The translations under genes and the position numbers were made by a program. Below the pieces are notes generated by a model. It did no database searches, had not been told where the DNA came from, and was given only the letters and a program-made list of their open reading frames with translations. From Flavimaribacter sediminis (GTDB taxonomy: Bacteria > Pseudomonadota > Alphaproteobacteria > Rhizobiales > Rhizobiaceae), in contig NZ_JAICBX010000003.1 in the NCBI RefSeq assembly GCF_019492055.1, positions 372,001 to 436,000 of the forward strand: a stretch of DNA of 64,000 bases. Direction: 5' to 3'. Below, one piece after another: positions 1-8,816 of this stretch. The stretch's first letter is position 1. Each line of letters begins with the position of its first letter.

Positions 1-324
1 ATCTACGCCGGTATCGCCGATCGGCTGACGCCAGAGGAAGTCGGCAAGGCGGATCTCGTGCTCGGCGAGTTCCTGAAGACTTTGATCGACGAGCTGCTGG
101 ACGGCGACGGCCTGGTCTCGAAGAACGCCATGGAACTGGCGCGCGCCTACAAGGACACCGTCATGGCGCAGCGCCACTCGGCCGAGCTGCGCGAGAAGGC
201 AGAATTGCAAGCCGACGCGAAACTCAAGAAGGCCGTCGACGAAGTTGGCGACGTGGTTCGCAAGACTGCGGGCATCAGCCAGGAAACACTGGACGAGATC
301 AACCGCCGGCTGGGCGCGATCTGA
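1..324 (+). CDS. Mu gp27-like (DUF3486) phage protein, C-terminal part
   Basis: The frame is open from the first base of the window, so the gene starts upstream; 107 residues are visible. The segment is helical and rich in Lys, Glu and Ala, with a stretch like ELARAYKDTVMAQRHSAELR. DUF3486 proteins (Mu gp27) lie directly before the gp28-type terminase and are thought to act in packaging, possibly as the small subunit. That position is what supports the call here: the stop codon overlaps the terminase start by one base (TGATG). The family name is inferred from neighbourhood and general character, not from a diagnostic motif. Confidence 0.55.
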   Translation: MYAGIADRLTPEEVGKADLVLGEFLKTLIDELLDGDGLVSKNAMELARAYKDTVMAQRHSAELREKAELQADAKLKKAVDEVGDVVRKTAGISQETLDEINRRLGAI

Positions 325-1721
325 TGGGCCGCGCGAACATCATACCCGCGAACCCGGAGGCGATCTTCCTGCCCTATCAGAGCCGGTGGATCGCCGATCA
401 TTCGCGCCTGAAGCTTATGGAGAAGGGACGCCAGATCGGCCTCTCCTGGTCGACGGCCTATGCGACCGTTTCCCGGACCGCGCTGATCACGGCCCGATAC
501 GACCAGTGGGTCTCGTCGCGCGACGACATCCAGGCGCGGCTCTTTCTGGAAGACTGCAAGCTGTGGGCCGGCAACATGGATCTCGCGGCCCAGGATCTCG
601 GCGAACAGGTCATCGACCCGGAAAAGAAGCACAGCGCCTATGTGCTGCGTTTCGCCAACGAGCGGCGCATCCATTCGATGAGCTCCAACCCGGACGCTCA
701 GGCGGGAAAACGCGGCGGGCGCGTGCTCGACGAGTTCGCCCTGCATCCCGACCCCCGCAAGCTATGGTCGATCGCCTATCCGGGCATCACCTGGGGCGGC
801 TCGATGGAAGTGATCTCCACGCATCGCGGCTCGCAGAATTTCTTCAACGGGCTCGTGCGCGAATACCACGAAGGCGGCAACCCGAAGAAGATCAGCCTGC
901 ACCGCGTCACGCTAGAGGATGCGCTGAACGACGGCTTCCTGTGGAAGCTGCAGCATTCGCTCCCGGACGACGACGAACGCCAGGAGATGACAGAGGCGGA
1001 CTATTTCAACTGGGTGAAGAGCGGCGCGGCCGACGAGGAGAGCTTTCTTCAGGAGTATATGTGCCAGCCGGCCGACGACAACGCGGCCTTTCTGGAATAC
1101 GACCTGATCGCCGCCGCCGAATATCCGGCCGACGCCAACTGGCCCAAGCTCGAAGGCGGGCGGCTCTACGCCGGCATCGACATCGGCCGCAAGAAGGACC
1201 TGACCGTCCTTTGGGTGCTCGAGGAGCTGGGCGACGTTCTCTACACCCGCCACGTCGAGGCGTTGCGCAACATGCGCAAATCCGAACAGGAAAAGATCCT
1301 GTGGCCGTGGATCGAGCGGTGCGTGCGCAGCGGCTGGGACGCGACCGGCCTCGGCATCGGCTGGGCCGACGACGCCCAGGACAAGTTCGGCGAGTACGCC
1401 GTCGAGGCGGTCACCTTCACGACAAAGGTCAAGGAGGCGCTCGCCTATCCTGTCCGCGCGTCGATGGAAGACCGCAAGATCCGCATCCCCTACTCCAACC
1501 CGATCCGCGCGGATCTCCGATCGGTGACCAAGCAGGTGACCGCAGCCGGCAATATCCGGTTCACCGCCGAACGCACGCCGGACGGCCATGCCGACCATTT
1601 CTGGGCGCTGGCGCTGGCGATCCACGCCGCCGGCTCGGCCGAGCGCCAGCCGTGGCGGCCGATCGAGCGCGACCAGGATCCGCAGGCAACGCAACCCGAC
1701 GAGAACTGGATCCCGGCATGA
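324..1721 (+). CDS. Phage terminase large subunit, Mu gp28 type
   Basis: This 465-residue protein is the DNA-packaging motor and nuclease. A Walker-A-like segment (EKGRQIGLSWS, about residues 33-43) and a Walker-B-like segment (GGRVLDEFAL, residues 131-140, D136 and E137) form the ATPase. The RNase-H-like nuclease domain begins at YAGIDIGRKKDLT (D286, D292). The relaxed glycine-poor Walker A and the spacing fit the Mu gp28 group better than lambda or T4 terminases. It starts inside the stop of the preceding gp27-like gene and is followed by the portal gene after about 175 bp. Confidence 0.85.
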   Translation: MGRANIIPANPEAIFLPYQSRWIADHSRLKLMEKGRQIGLSWSTAYATVSRTALITARYDQWVSSRDDIQARLFLEDCKLWAGNMDLAAQDLGEQVIDPEKKHSAYVLRFANERRIHSMSSNPDAQAGKRGGRVLDEFALHPDPRKLWSIAYPGITWGGSMEVISTHRGSQNFFNGLVREYHEGGNPKKISLHRVTLEDALNDGFLWKLQHSLPDDDERQEMTEADYFNWVKSGAADEESFLQEYMCQPADDNAAFLEYDLIAAAEYPADANWPKLEGGRLYAGIDIGRKKDLTVLWVLEELGDVLYTRHVEALRNMRKSEQEKILWPWIERCVRSGWDATGLGIGWADDAQDKFGEYAVEAVTFTTKVKEALAYPVRASMEDRKIRIPYSNPIRADLRSVTKQVTAAGNIRFTAERTPDGHADHFWALALAIHAAGSAERQPWRPIERDQDPQATQPDENWIPA

Positions 1722-1897
1722 TGGTTCACGCCACCGAAATAAACGGCCACACAGCGCGTTTGACAGGGTCCGGACGGATGACGGGCCGCGCTCACCCCGA
1801 AATCCGCGTCAGCGGCGTTCGAAAGCCATTCGAAAACGATTTGGCTTTTGATCCGCCACCCCGGATTCGGCGAATCCGGAACGGAAAGGGGCTGTAA
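1718..1897 (+). CDS. Possible 59-residue coupled small ORF between terminase and portal
   Basis: An ATGATG start overlaps the terminase stop, and the TAA stop overlaps the portal ATG (TAATG), so the frame is coupled at both ends. The predicted peptide is basic, with Arg-rich segments such as RIRRIRNGKGL near the end. I recognise no family. The region also holds an inverted repeat at 1861-1879, so it may instead be a structured leader for the portal gene. Double coupling is the only argument for coding. Confidence 0.3.
   Translation: MMVHATEINGHTARLTGSGRMTGRAHPEIRVSGVRKPFENDLAFDPPPRIRRIRNGKGL
1861..1879 (+). repeat. Inverted repeat before the portal gene
   Basis: CCGGATTC, a GGC triloop and GAATCCGG form a perfect 8-bp stem ending 17 bp before the portal start codon. 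There is no following T-run, so it is not a standard terminator. It could modulate translation or protect mRNA. Confidence 0.4.
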
Positions 1898-3963
1898 TGG
1901 CGAACTGGTTACAGAAAGCCCTGTCGACGATGCGCCATTCGGGCGGCGCGACACCCTTCATGTTCGGCTTCCTGAAGCGCACCCGGTTCAACTACGCCAG
2001 GGAAGTCGGCGACGGACTGGATTCCTCCGTCATCATGGCGCCGGTGCAGTGGGTACAGCGCGCATTTCCGGAAGCTCGGCTGCGCGTTGTCAGCGTCAAG
2101 GGCGACGGCGCGCGGGAAGAAATCGACGGCCACGACATGACGGCGCTGATCAGGCGGCCGAATCCGTATTACGGCGACGTCCACCTGTGGGCGGCGACGC
2201 TGCTCTCCTACCTGATCGACGGCAACGCCTACTGGCTGAAGGTCAGAAACGGCGTCGGCAAGCCTGTCGAGTTGTGGTGGGTTCCCTCCTGGGCAATCGA
2301 ACCGAAATGGCCGCAGGACGGTTCCGAGTTCATCTCCTACTACGAATACAGTCCGGGCGGCGGGGCGAAGACGCCGCTCGAATTCGATGACGTCGTGCAT
2401 TTCCGGCACGGGGTCAATCCGCGCAACCAGCGCAAGGGCCTTTCGCCGCTCTCCGGCGTGATCCGCGAGATCTTCATGGATCTGGAAGCTTCGAACTTCG
2501 CGGCATCGCTCCTGAAGAACATGGGCGTGCCGGGCGTGGTCATCTCGCCGGACGGCAGCGCCCAGCCTTCGCCCGAAGACGTGGCGTCCGTGAAGGCATG
2601 GTTCAAGCAGGCCTTCAGCGGCGACAATCGCGGCGAGCCGCTGGTCATGGGCGGGGCGACCAAGGTCGAGCAGTACGGCTTCAACCCGCAACAGATGGAC
2701 ATGTCGACGACGCGGGACGTCGCCGAGGAACGGGTTTGTGCGGTGTTGGGCGTACCGGCCGCCGTGGTCGGCTTTGGCGCCGGGCTGCAGACGGCCAAGG
2801 TCGGCGCAACCATGACCGAATTGCGCAAGCTCGCCTGGACGAACGGCGTGCTTCCGATCACTTCGGTCTTCGCCGACGAGCTCAACCGGTCGCTGCTTCC
2901 GGATTTTTCAAAAGGGCGGACTGCAGAAGAGGTCGAGTACGACGTCTCGGACGTACAGGCGCTGCAGGACGATCTCGACAAGCTGTTTTCCCGCATGGAT
3001 ACGGCGGTGCGTGGCGGCTGGGCGATGGTCTACGAAGCACGCGAGGCGGCCGGCCTCGATGTCGACGACAGTCACCGGATTTATCTCAGACCCTTCTCGG
3101 CGATCGAAGTGCCGGCCGGCGCGCCACCGCGCGTCGAACCGGCCGATCCAGAGAAGTCGGGAACCAAGGCGCGGCGGCGCCCGAGCGCCGCGCAGCGTGG
3201 TTACGTGCGCGCACTGTCGCGCATGGAGGCAGGTCTGCAGACCGCCGCCGAGAAACGTCTCAAGTCCTTCTTCGCCGATCTCGGGAAGGAAGCGTCCAGG
3301 GCAGCGCAACCAATCCTGAGCGAAGAGGACCTCGGCCAGGCGTCCGCCGCCACCGGCGAGCGCAAGGAAGACGAACTGCTGGTCTACCGGATCCTCGACG
3401 CGCTGGACACGAATGCGCGCCAGGCAGCGCTTCGGCAAGTCTTCGAAGCTCACTATCTGGAAGTCGCGAAGGAAGTCGCCAAGGCGGGCGAGCTGGTGGG
3501 AATCGCCACCGGCCTGCCCGACCCGGTCGGCCGCGCCGTGGCGCAGGCCGGCGGTCGGCGCGCCGGGCTCGTCGATCTGGAGAAGCAATCCCGCCGCGCC
3601 CTGTTCGACGCGATCGCCGAAGGCCGCGCCGAGGGCGAAGGCGTCCTCCAGCTCGCGGAGCGCATTGCGGAACACGTCGAGGCCGGTCCATGGACCTCGG
3701 TCGAGCAGCGCTCGATCACGATCGCGCGCACCGAAACCAAGTTCGCCCAGAACGTCTCGACGATCGAGATAACGAAGAACGCCGGCGCCGATCGGCTGAC
3801 CGTCTTCGACGGACGCTTCGGCCGTCCCCGCTCGGATCCCGACCATATTGCCCGCGACGGCATCGTCGTGACGGCAGACGAAGCCGCCGCCATGGCGGCG
3901 GACGAACACCCCAACGGCACGCTTTCGTTCGCGCCGTATTTCGACATCCAGGAGGATGAGTAG
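1897..3963 (+). CDS. Phage portal protein fused to MuF-like head protein
   Basis: The protein has 688 residues, against roughly 400-450 for a usual HK97-family portal. Residues 1 to about 410 carry the portal fold (for example LWAATLLSYLIDGNAYWLKV followed by the VPAAVVGFG segment of the stem). From about 430 the sequence is helical and ends with SITIARTETKFAQNVSTIE and a DPDHIARDG segment typical of the Mu gpF C-terminal domain. It would form the dodecameric DNA gate of the head, with the extra domain inside the capsid or at the vertex. The stop abuts the protease start directly (TAGATG). The single open frame shows the fusion is real and not a frameshift artefact. Confidence 0.8.
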   Translation: MANWLQKALSTMRHSGGATPFMFGFLKRTRFNYAREVGDGLDSSVIMAPVQWVQRAFPEARLRVVSVKGDGAREEIDGHDMTALIRRPNPYYGDVHLWAATLLSYLIDGNAYWLKVRNGVGKPVELWWVPSWAIEPKWPQDGSEFISYYEYSPGGGAKTPLEFDDVVHFRHGVNPRNQRKGLSPLSGVIREIFMDLEASNFAASLLKNMGVPGVVISPDGSAQPSPEDVASVKAWFKQAFSGDNRGEPLVMGGATKVEQYGFNPQQMDMSTTRDVAEERVCAVLGVPAAVVGFGAGLQTAKVGATMTELRKLAWTNGVLPITSVFADELNRSLLPDFSKGRTAEEVEYDVSDVQALQDDLDKLFSRMDTAVRGGWAMVYEAREAAGLDVDDSHRIYLRPFSAIEVPAGAPPRVEPADPEKSGTKARRRPSAAQRGYVRALSRMEAGLQTAAEKRLKSFFADLGKEASRAAQPILSEEDLGQASAATGERKEDELLVYRILDALDTNARQAALRQVFEAHYLEVAKEVAKAGELVGIATGLPDPVGRAVAQAGGRRAGLVDLEKQSRRALFDAIAEGRAEGEGVLQLAERIAEHVEAGPWTSVEQRSITIARTETKFAQNVSTIEITKNAGADRLTVFDGRFGRPRSDPDHIARDGIVVTADEAAAMAADEHPNGTLSFAPYFDIQEDE

Positions 3964-4683
3964 ATGAAGTGCAGGAAATCAGGAATTGCGCTGAAGGCAA
4001 TGGACGACGACGGCCATGGCATGGCGCGGATCGCCACGCTGTCGGCGATCGACCACGACGGCGACACCTACGCCAAGGGCGCCTTCTCCGCTGAAGGCGG
4101 CGACCAGTGGGCGCAGATCCTGGCGGCGCACAATTGGGGCACCGTGCCGCTCGGCAAAGCGCGCGTCTTCGAGCGTGGTGACGAGGCGCTGGCGGAACTG
4201 CATCTCAACCTCAACACCGACGCCGGCAAGGAATGGCACGCCGCCCTGAAGTTCGATCTCGAGGGATGCGACGGCACTGGCAGCAAGCATCCGATCCAGG
4301 AATGGTCCTACGGCTTCCGGGTTCTCGACGCCGCCCACGAGGACCGTGACGGCGAGAAGGTGCGGGTGCTGAAGCGGCTGAAGGTGTTCGAGGTGTCACC
4401 CGTGGTCCAGGGCGCCGGAATCAATACCGGCACGCTGGTCATGAAGGGCGCGGCCCTAAAGGGCGAGCGGTTCGAGCGCCTGACAGAGGATCTCGCCGAG
4501 ATCCTGTCCGGGATCAAGGCCGACCCGACGGCGCTGTCGGCGGCCGGCCTGAAACAGATCGCGGATCTGCACGAAGGCCTGGGCGGGATCCTCAAAACTG
4601 CTGAGGCGGAAGAAGCCTCTGCGCGGCGGCTGATGGCCGGCCAGGCGTGGCGCGCATCCAAACGTCATCTGAAACGGGACTGA
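3964..4683 (+). CDS. HK97-family prohead protease
   Basis: This 239-residue protein matures the procapsid. Its position between portal and capsid is canonical for the family. The probable catalytic residues are His56 in the segment AAHNWGT and Ser115 in EWSYGF, the usual H...S arrangement of caudoviral proteases. The last 80 residues are Ala/Glu/Lys-rich helix, which may serve as an internal scaffold. The first codon follows the portal stop with no gap. Confidence 0.85.
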   Translation: MKCRKSGIALKAMDDDGHGMARIATLSAIDHDGDTYAKGAFSAEGGDQWAQILAAHNWGTVPLGKARVFERGDEALAELHLNLNTDAGKEWHAALKFDLEGCDGTGSKHPIQEWSYGFRVLDAAHEDRDGEKVRVLKRLKVFEVSPVVQGAGINTGTLVMKGAALKGERFERLTEDLAEILSGIKADPTALSAAGLKQIADLHEGLGGILKTAEAEEASARRLMAGQAWRASKRHLKRD

Positions 4684-4837
4684 AGCAATTTCGGGCGGCG
4701 CGACCTGCGCCCGCCTGCCTGCCGCTAACCGGCCTGACCCGGAAGACGTTCCGGGGCGAATGGCGGCATCGCCCGGTGCAATGTGACCACACTCCGAACG
4801 CGGACGCAACCGCAACAGCAATAGAGGACCAGAATTC

Positions 4838-6157
4838 ATGAGCACACTGAAGGAAGTGCGCGAGAAACTGTCGGAACGCCAGGACGCGCTCGGCAAGGTG
4901 TTTGAAGAGGCGAAGACCGACGCCGGCGAATACGACTTCCGCCAGGTGAAGGCGGAAACGCTGAAGGAATGCCTGGGCGACGGACTGAAGACCACGGCGC
5001 AGATCGTCGAGAGGGTCAACGAGAGGAACGCCGAGCTCGACGAGCTCGCCAAGGAAGCCGAAGGACTGGAAGCAGCCGAGCTGGCGGCAAAGCAGCATTC
5101 CGATCGCGAGAAATCCGCCAAGCGTCCGCGTTTCGCCGGCAGCAAGGGCAACCATCCCGACATCGAAACACGGCTGAAGTCACTCGGCGAGATGGTCGCC
5201 GGCGACGACCGCTACAAGTCTTGGGCGGAACGCGGCGCCGCGAACGGCATCGACTTCCATTTCGACGAGGTCTACGGCTCCGACATGCTGGCCAAGGGCC
5301 TCGCCTTCGAGACCATGGGCACAAAGACGCTTTTCGAAACCGGCGCCGGCTGGGCTCCGGAATCAGTCCGGCTGCCCGGCTTCGTCGAGATGGCGACCCG
5401 TCCCGTGCAGCTGCTCGATATCTTCCCGATGGCGCGCACCGGCCAGGATACGGTCAAGTTCATGGAAGAAACGACACGCACCCACGGCGCGGCCGAGAGA
5501 GCGGAAGGCGGGACATTCGCCGAATCCACCTTCGAGATGACCGAGCGTGAGAGCACGGTACGCAAGATCACGGATTCAGTGCCGGTCACCGACGAGCAGC
5601 TGGAAGACGTCGCCCAGGTTCAAAGCTACCTCAACGGCCGCCTGATCTTCGGTCTTCGCCAGCGGCTCGACAGCCAGTGCCTGATTGGCAACGGCACCGC
5701 GCCCAATCTACGTGGCCTGAAGAACGTCGTCGGCATCCAGACCCAGGCGAAGGGCGCCGATCCGATACCGGACGCCTTCTTCAAGGCGATGACCAAGATC
5801 CGCGTCACCGGCCGGGCAGTTCCGACGCACCATGTAATCCACTCGACAGACTGGGAAAAAGTTCGGCTGCTGCGGACAGCCGACGGCGTCTACATCTGGG
5901 GCAATCCGTCCGAGGCCGGCCCCGAACGCATGTGGGGCCTGCCCGTCGTCCAGTGCGACGCCGACAGCGCCGGCACCGGTTATGTCGGCTCCTTCCTGCC
6001 AGCCTGGGTCTCGCTCTACGAGCGTCGCGGCGTGGACGTCCAGGTCGGATATATCAGCACACAGTTCACCGAGGGCAAGCGCACCATCCGCGCCGACATG
6101 CGCATGGCGCTGGTGTTCTTCCGCCCGGCCGCGTTCGCGTCGGTCACCGGCCTCTGA
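4838..6157 (+). CDS. Major capsid protein, HK97 fold
   Basis: The 439-residue product starts with about 105 residues of charged helix (the delta or scaffold domain that the neighbouring protease would remove). The mature domain follows, containing segments such as FVEMATRPVQLLDIFPM and TDSVPVTDEQLEDVAQVQSYL. These are typical HK97-type A-domain and spine-helix sequences. A gap of 154 bp separates it from the protease gene and contains no convincing gene. An AGGACC motif lies about 10 bp before the ATG. A strong GC hairpin follows the stop. Confidence 0.88.
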   Translation: MSTLKEVREKLSERQDALGKVFEEAKTDAGEYDFRQVKAETLKECLGDGLKTTAQIVERVNERNAELDELAKEAEGLEAAELAAKQHSDREKSAKRPRFAGSKGNHPDIETRLKSLGEMVAGDDRYKSWAERGAANGIDFHFDEVYGSDMLAKGLAFETMGTKTLFETGAGWAPESVRLPGFVEMATRPVQLLDIFPMARTGQDTVKFMEETTRTHGAAERAEGGTFAESTFEMTERESTVRKITDSVPVTDEQLEDVAQVQSYLNGRLIFGLRQRLDSQCLIGNGTAPNLRGLKNVVGIQTQAKGADPIPDAFFKAMTKIRVTGRAVPTHHVIHSTDWEKVRLLRTADGVYIWGNPSEAGPERMWGLPVVQCDADSAGTGYVGSFLPAWVSLYERRGVDVQVGYISTQFTEGKRTIRADMRMALVFFRPAAFASVTGL

Positions 6158-6174
6158 GGCTGGCCAAACATTTG

Positions 6175-6195
6175 GGCCGGCCCGTGCGGCCGGCC
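6175..6195 (+). terminator. GC hairpin after the capsid gene
   Basis: GGCCGGCC, loop CGTGC and a second GGCCGGCC make a perfect 8-bp stem 17 bases after the capsid stop. No T-run follows, so complete termination is unlikely. A 3'-stabilising or partial attenuating role, keeping capsid mRNA abundant relative to downstream genes, is plausible. Confidence 0.4.
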
Positions 6196-6211
6196 GCAAC
6201 AGGAGCAAACG

Positions 6212-6757
6212 ATGACGAAGATTGCAGGATCATGGCCGCGCGTTGCGTCCTTCACCTTTCCCGCCGTGGCGCTGGGCGCCAATGACGACATCCTCGCGGA
6301 CACGGCGATGGACGAAACCGAAGACACCATCGTCACCGAATTCGACGGCCAACCCGACGTCGCGCGCAACGTCACGGTCAAGGGCAACGACGCCAATGTC
6401 AGCGGCGACGTAGTGATCGTCGGCACACGCGCCGGCGCGGAGATCACTGAGACGCTTGCGCTGAACGCCGCCAATGTCGTCGCCGGCGACAAGGCTTTCG
6501 ACACGATCACGGAAATCACTCTGCCGCCCTACGACACCGCCAACACGGAACGGGTGCGCGTGGGGCTCGGCGCCAAGATCGGCCTGCCCGTCGCGCTGTC
6601 GCGGAACACCGTGCTCGCCGCCTTCCTGGACGGCGCGCGCGAAGGCACGGCTCCGACGATCGCGTTCTCGGCCTCGGCGCTCGAAAGCAACACGGCGACG
6701 CTCAACAGCGCGCTCGACGGGTCCGACGTGATCGTCGACCTCTACGAGACGCTCTGA
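6212..6757 (+). CDS. Phage head protein, function unknown (possible decoration protein)
   Basis: The 181-residue product is beta-rich, with regular Val/Thr/Asp-rich segments (NVTVKGNDANVSGDVVIVGT). It has no membrane segment and no catalytic motif that I recognise. It lies immediately after the capsid gene and overlaps the next small gene by TGATG. That position often holds a head decoration or stabilisation protein, but the function is inferred from place only. An AGGAG ribosome site precedes the ATG. Confidence 0.6.
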   Translation: MTKIAGSWPRVASFTFPAVALGANDDILADTAMDETEDTIVTEFDGQPDVARNVTVKGNDANVSGDVVIVGTRAGAEITETLALNAANVVAGDKAFDTITEITLPPYDTANTERVRVGLGAKIGLPVALSRNTVLAAFLDGAREGTAPTIAFSASALESNTATLNSALDGSDVIVDLYETL

Positions 6758-6933
6758 TGGCCGTAACCCGGATCTCAACGCCGCACGCCTATGTCGGCGT
6801 GTCCGGCGACACAAAGCCGACCGGATCGGCCGTGCCGCCCGGCTCGACCTTCGTCGAGCGCGACACCGGCCACGAGTTCATCTGGGACGGATCGGCCTGG
6901 GGGCAACGCTTCTACCCGACAGCGGCGAGCTGA
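6757..6933 (+). CDS. Small phage protein, 58 residues
   Basis: The ATG overlaps the stop of the preceding gene (TGATG) and the frame ends at TGA 6931-6933. The peptide begins MAVTRISTPHAYVGVSGDTK and ends with a segment TGHEFIWDGSAWGQ. Small proteins with a D-T-G-x-x-F-x-W-D-G-S-x-W pattern occur in the head or tail clusters of many siphophages. No biochemical role is known to me. Confidence 0.65.
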   Translation: MAVTRISTPHAYVGVSGDTKPTGSAVPPGSTFVERDTGHEFIWDGSAWGQRFYPTAAS

Positions 6934-6956
6934 CGGGCAACCAAGGAGAAATCACG

Positions 6957-7553
6957 ATGCAAGCGGCAGAACGCCTGTACATCACCGCCGACAAGAAGCG
7001 CCTGGTCGCCGAGGGCGATCCGGCCGGCGCATTCCTCTATGCCGCGCCAGGTGATGAGATCCCCGACAGCGCGGTCGACAAGTTCGGCCTGGTCGACGGC
7101 AAGGTGTTTCGCACCGGCGCGGAGAAAAAGCGCCGCGACGAGGGCGACGACAAGAGCCGGAAGGACGGTTCCGACAAAGACCGGAAAGACGGCGACAACA
7201 AGGATACTCAGCGAGAGGGGAGCTCTGGTACGGCTCGCAAGGCCCCCAGCACCGGTAGCGGGACGTCGGCGGAAACGTCGAACGTAGGGGTTCAGCCCGG
7301 CTCCCCGCAGGCTGATGACCTCACGAAGATCAAGGGCATCGGCGCTAAGACCGCCGCGACGCTCAAAGCTGCGGAAATCGACACGTTCGCGAAGCTTGCG
7401 GCGATCGACCCGGCGAGCCCGCCGGAGGTCGACGGCCTCTCCGCAAGCGGCAAGGACTGGGTGTCCTGGCAGGGACAGGCCCGGATCCTGATCGTCCCGG
7501 TCACGGAGCCCGCGCCCGGACTGACGATCAACACGATATCCCAGGAGTCCTGA
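6957..7553 (+). CDS. Phage protein with helix-hairpin-helix motif and charged linker
   Basis: The 198-residue product has an N-terminal domain (1-55), a low-complexity Lys/Asp/Arg/Ser/Thr linker (about 56-115) and a C-terminal helix-hairpin-helix (DDLTKIKGIGAKTAATLKAA, about 120-139) of the kind that binds DNA backbone in polymerase beta and ligase. It sits among head genes, after an AAGGAGA ribosome site and one base before the next ATG. A DNA-binding domain here could contact packaged DNA, but this is inference. Confidence 0.6.
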   Translation: MQAAERLYITADKKRLVAEGDPAGAFLYAAPGDEIPDSAVDKFGLVDGKVFRTGAEKKRRDEGDDKSRKDGSDKDRKDGDNKDTQREGSSGTARKAPSTGSGTSAETSNVGVQPGSPQADDLTKIKGIGAKTAATLKAAEIDTFAKLAAIDPASPPEVDGLSASGKDWVSWQGQARILIVPVTEPAPGLTINTISQES

Positions 7554-7554
7554 C

Positions 7555-7893
7555 ATGGCGCGCGCAGCTCTCACCGTCCAGGCTCTTTCCCGTCTCGGTA
7601 TCGAGCCTGCCTACGTCGCGGCGGAAGCCGACGGCAACAGCTTCAACAATACCGGCCGCGAGTTCCTGCATATCAAGAACGGCGCGACCGATTGTGTCGT
7701 CACCGTCCAGACGCCGCGCACCGTCGACGGCCAGGCGGTAACCGCGCGCGAAGTCACCGTGACGGCGACCGAAGAGCGCATGATCGGCCCCTTCCCGCCG
7801 GCGGTCTTCAACCAGGGCGGTTCGATCGGCGACGTCGTGCATGTCGACTATGACGACGAGAGCAACGTCACCGTCGGCGTCTTCAGGGTCTGA
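7555..7893 (+). CDS. Phage structural protein, unknown function
   Basis: The 112-residue product is mostly beta-strand, with a central VTVQTPRTVDGQAVTARE segment and a VHVDYDDESNVTVGVF C-terminus. No known motif is visible. It is tightly packed between the HhH protein (1-bp gap) and the connector gene (9-bp gap), in the head-completion section. It may be a small head or tail-neck component. Confidence 0.6.
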   Translation: MARAALTVQALSRLGIEPAYVAAEADGNSFNNTGREFLHIKNGATDCVVTVQTPRTVDGQAVTAREVTVTATEERMIGPFPPAVFNQGGSIGDVVHVDYDDESNVTVGVFRV

Positions 7894-7902
7894 GGAGCGG
7901 TT

Positions 7903-8469
7903 ATGGCGCTGATTGACCGGGTCAGGGAGCGAACGGGCAGCGATCTGTCCGACACGGAGCTGCAGGCGATGATCGACGGGATCCTCGCCGAGATCTCTGC
8001 GCGCTTCGGACCTGCCGGCGCCATCACCGTCGATATCGGTGATCCGGGCGATCCGCATTCGCGCCGCGACCGATCGCTGCGCCTGTCTCGCCCGATCGAT
8101 ACTGGAGAGACGATCACGATCACCGAGATCGATCCTCGCCACACCGGCGACGCCTCGGCCGAGACCCTGCTTTCCGATGACGATTACCGCGTGCTGCATG
8201 GCGGCCATACGATCGAGCGCCTGGTCGGTGGAACCAACGGCCGCGACCGCTGGGCCCCGCTGGTGAGGATCACCTACACGCCGTCGGACATTACCGGCGC
8301 CGCCCGCGAGGAGGCTGTCATCAAGCTTATGCTTGTGGATCTGTCGAACCGGGGCCTCCTGAAGAGCGAACGCGCCGGCGATTATGCCTTCACACTGGGC
8401 GACCCGTCCCAGGAGCGCGAGAGGATCCTCGCCTCGTTGACCGCCAGATCCGGGACGGTGCTGGCATGA
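7903..8469 (+). CDS. Head-tail connector (adaptor) protein, gp6-like
   Basis: The 188-residue product starts with short helices (IDRVRERTGSDLSDTELQAM), followed by a variable middle and a helical C-terminus (AREEAVIKLMLVDLSNRGLL). This is the general form of HK97 gp6-type adaptors that form a ring beneath the portal. The stop overlaps the next start by 4 bp (ATGA), as is common for adaptor and stopper pairs. The call rests on order, length and helical N-terminus. Confidence 0.65.
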   Translation: MALIDRVRERTGSDLSDTELQAMIDGILAEISARFGPAGAITVDIGDPGDPHSRRDRSLRLSRPIDTGETITITEIDPRHTGDASAETLLSDDDYRVLHGGHTIERLVGGTNGRDRWAPLVRITYTPSDITGAAREEAVIKLMLVDLSNRGLLKSERAGDYAFTLGDPSQERERILASLTARSGTVLA

Positions 8470-8816
8470 TCTCCGGAAGGCTCACCATGCGCGCCACTGT
8501 CGAGCGCAACACCGCGACCGGCAACGATCCCTATGGCAATCCCCTGCCGCCGGTCTTCGAAGAAATCGACGCCTCGCCGCTTTCCTGTTTCGTCTGGTCG
8601 AAGACGAGCCGGGAACTTGTCGGGGACGAGCGCACCGCGATGATCGAGGACATGCGCGCCATGTTTGCATTGAGCGCCGACATTGCCGAGGACGACGAGA
8701 TCTCGAGCGTCGCCGATCGCCAGGACAACGAGATCATTCCCGGCCGGCTGCGCGTCGAAGGCCCCGTGCAGCGCAAGCACACGCATCTCGAAGCCGCCTT
8801 GAAGAGGGTGAGCTGA
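8466..8816 (+). CDS. Head closure or head-tail joining protein
   Basis: The product has 116 residues and begins ISGRLTMRATVERNT, like many head-closure (stopper) proteins, which are small beta-barrels that seal the head after packaging. It overlaps the adaptor gene and the following small gene by a few bases each. No catalytic residues are expected. The assignment follows from gene order (adaptor, stopper, tail-completion) and size. Confidence 0.55.
   Translation: MISGRLTMRATVERNTATGNDPYGNPLPPVFEEIDASPLSCFVWSKTSRELVGDERTAMIEDMRAMFALSADIAEDDEISSVADRQDNEIIPGRLRVEGPVQRKHTHLEAALKRVS

Noticed and set aside
245-1897. A 550-codon plus-strand frame over the terminase gene
   Set aside because: Arg-rich shadow of the terminase frame; only its last 59 codons, beyond the terminase stop, might be used.
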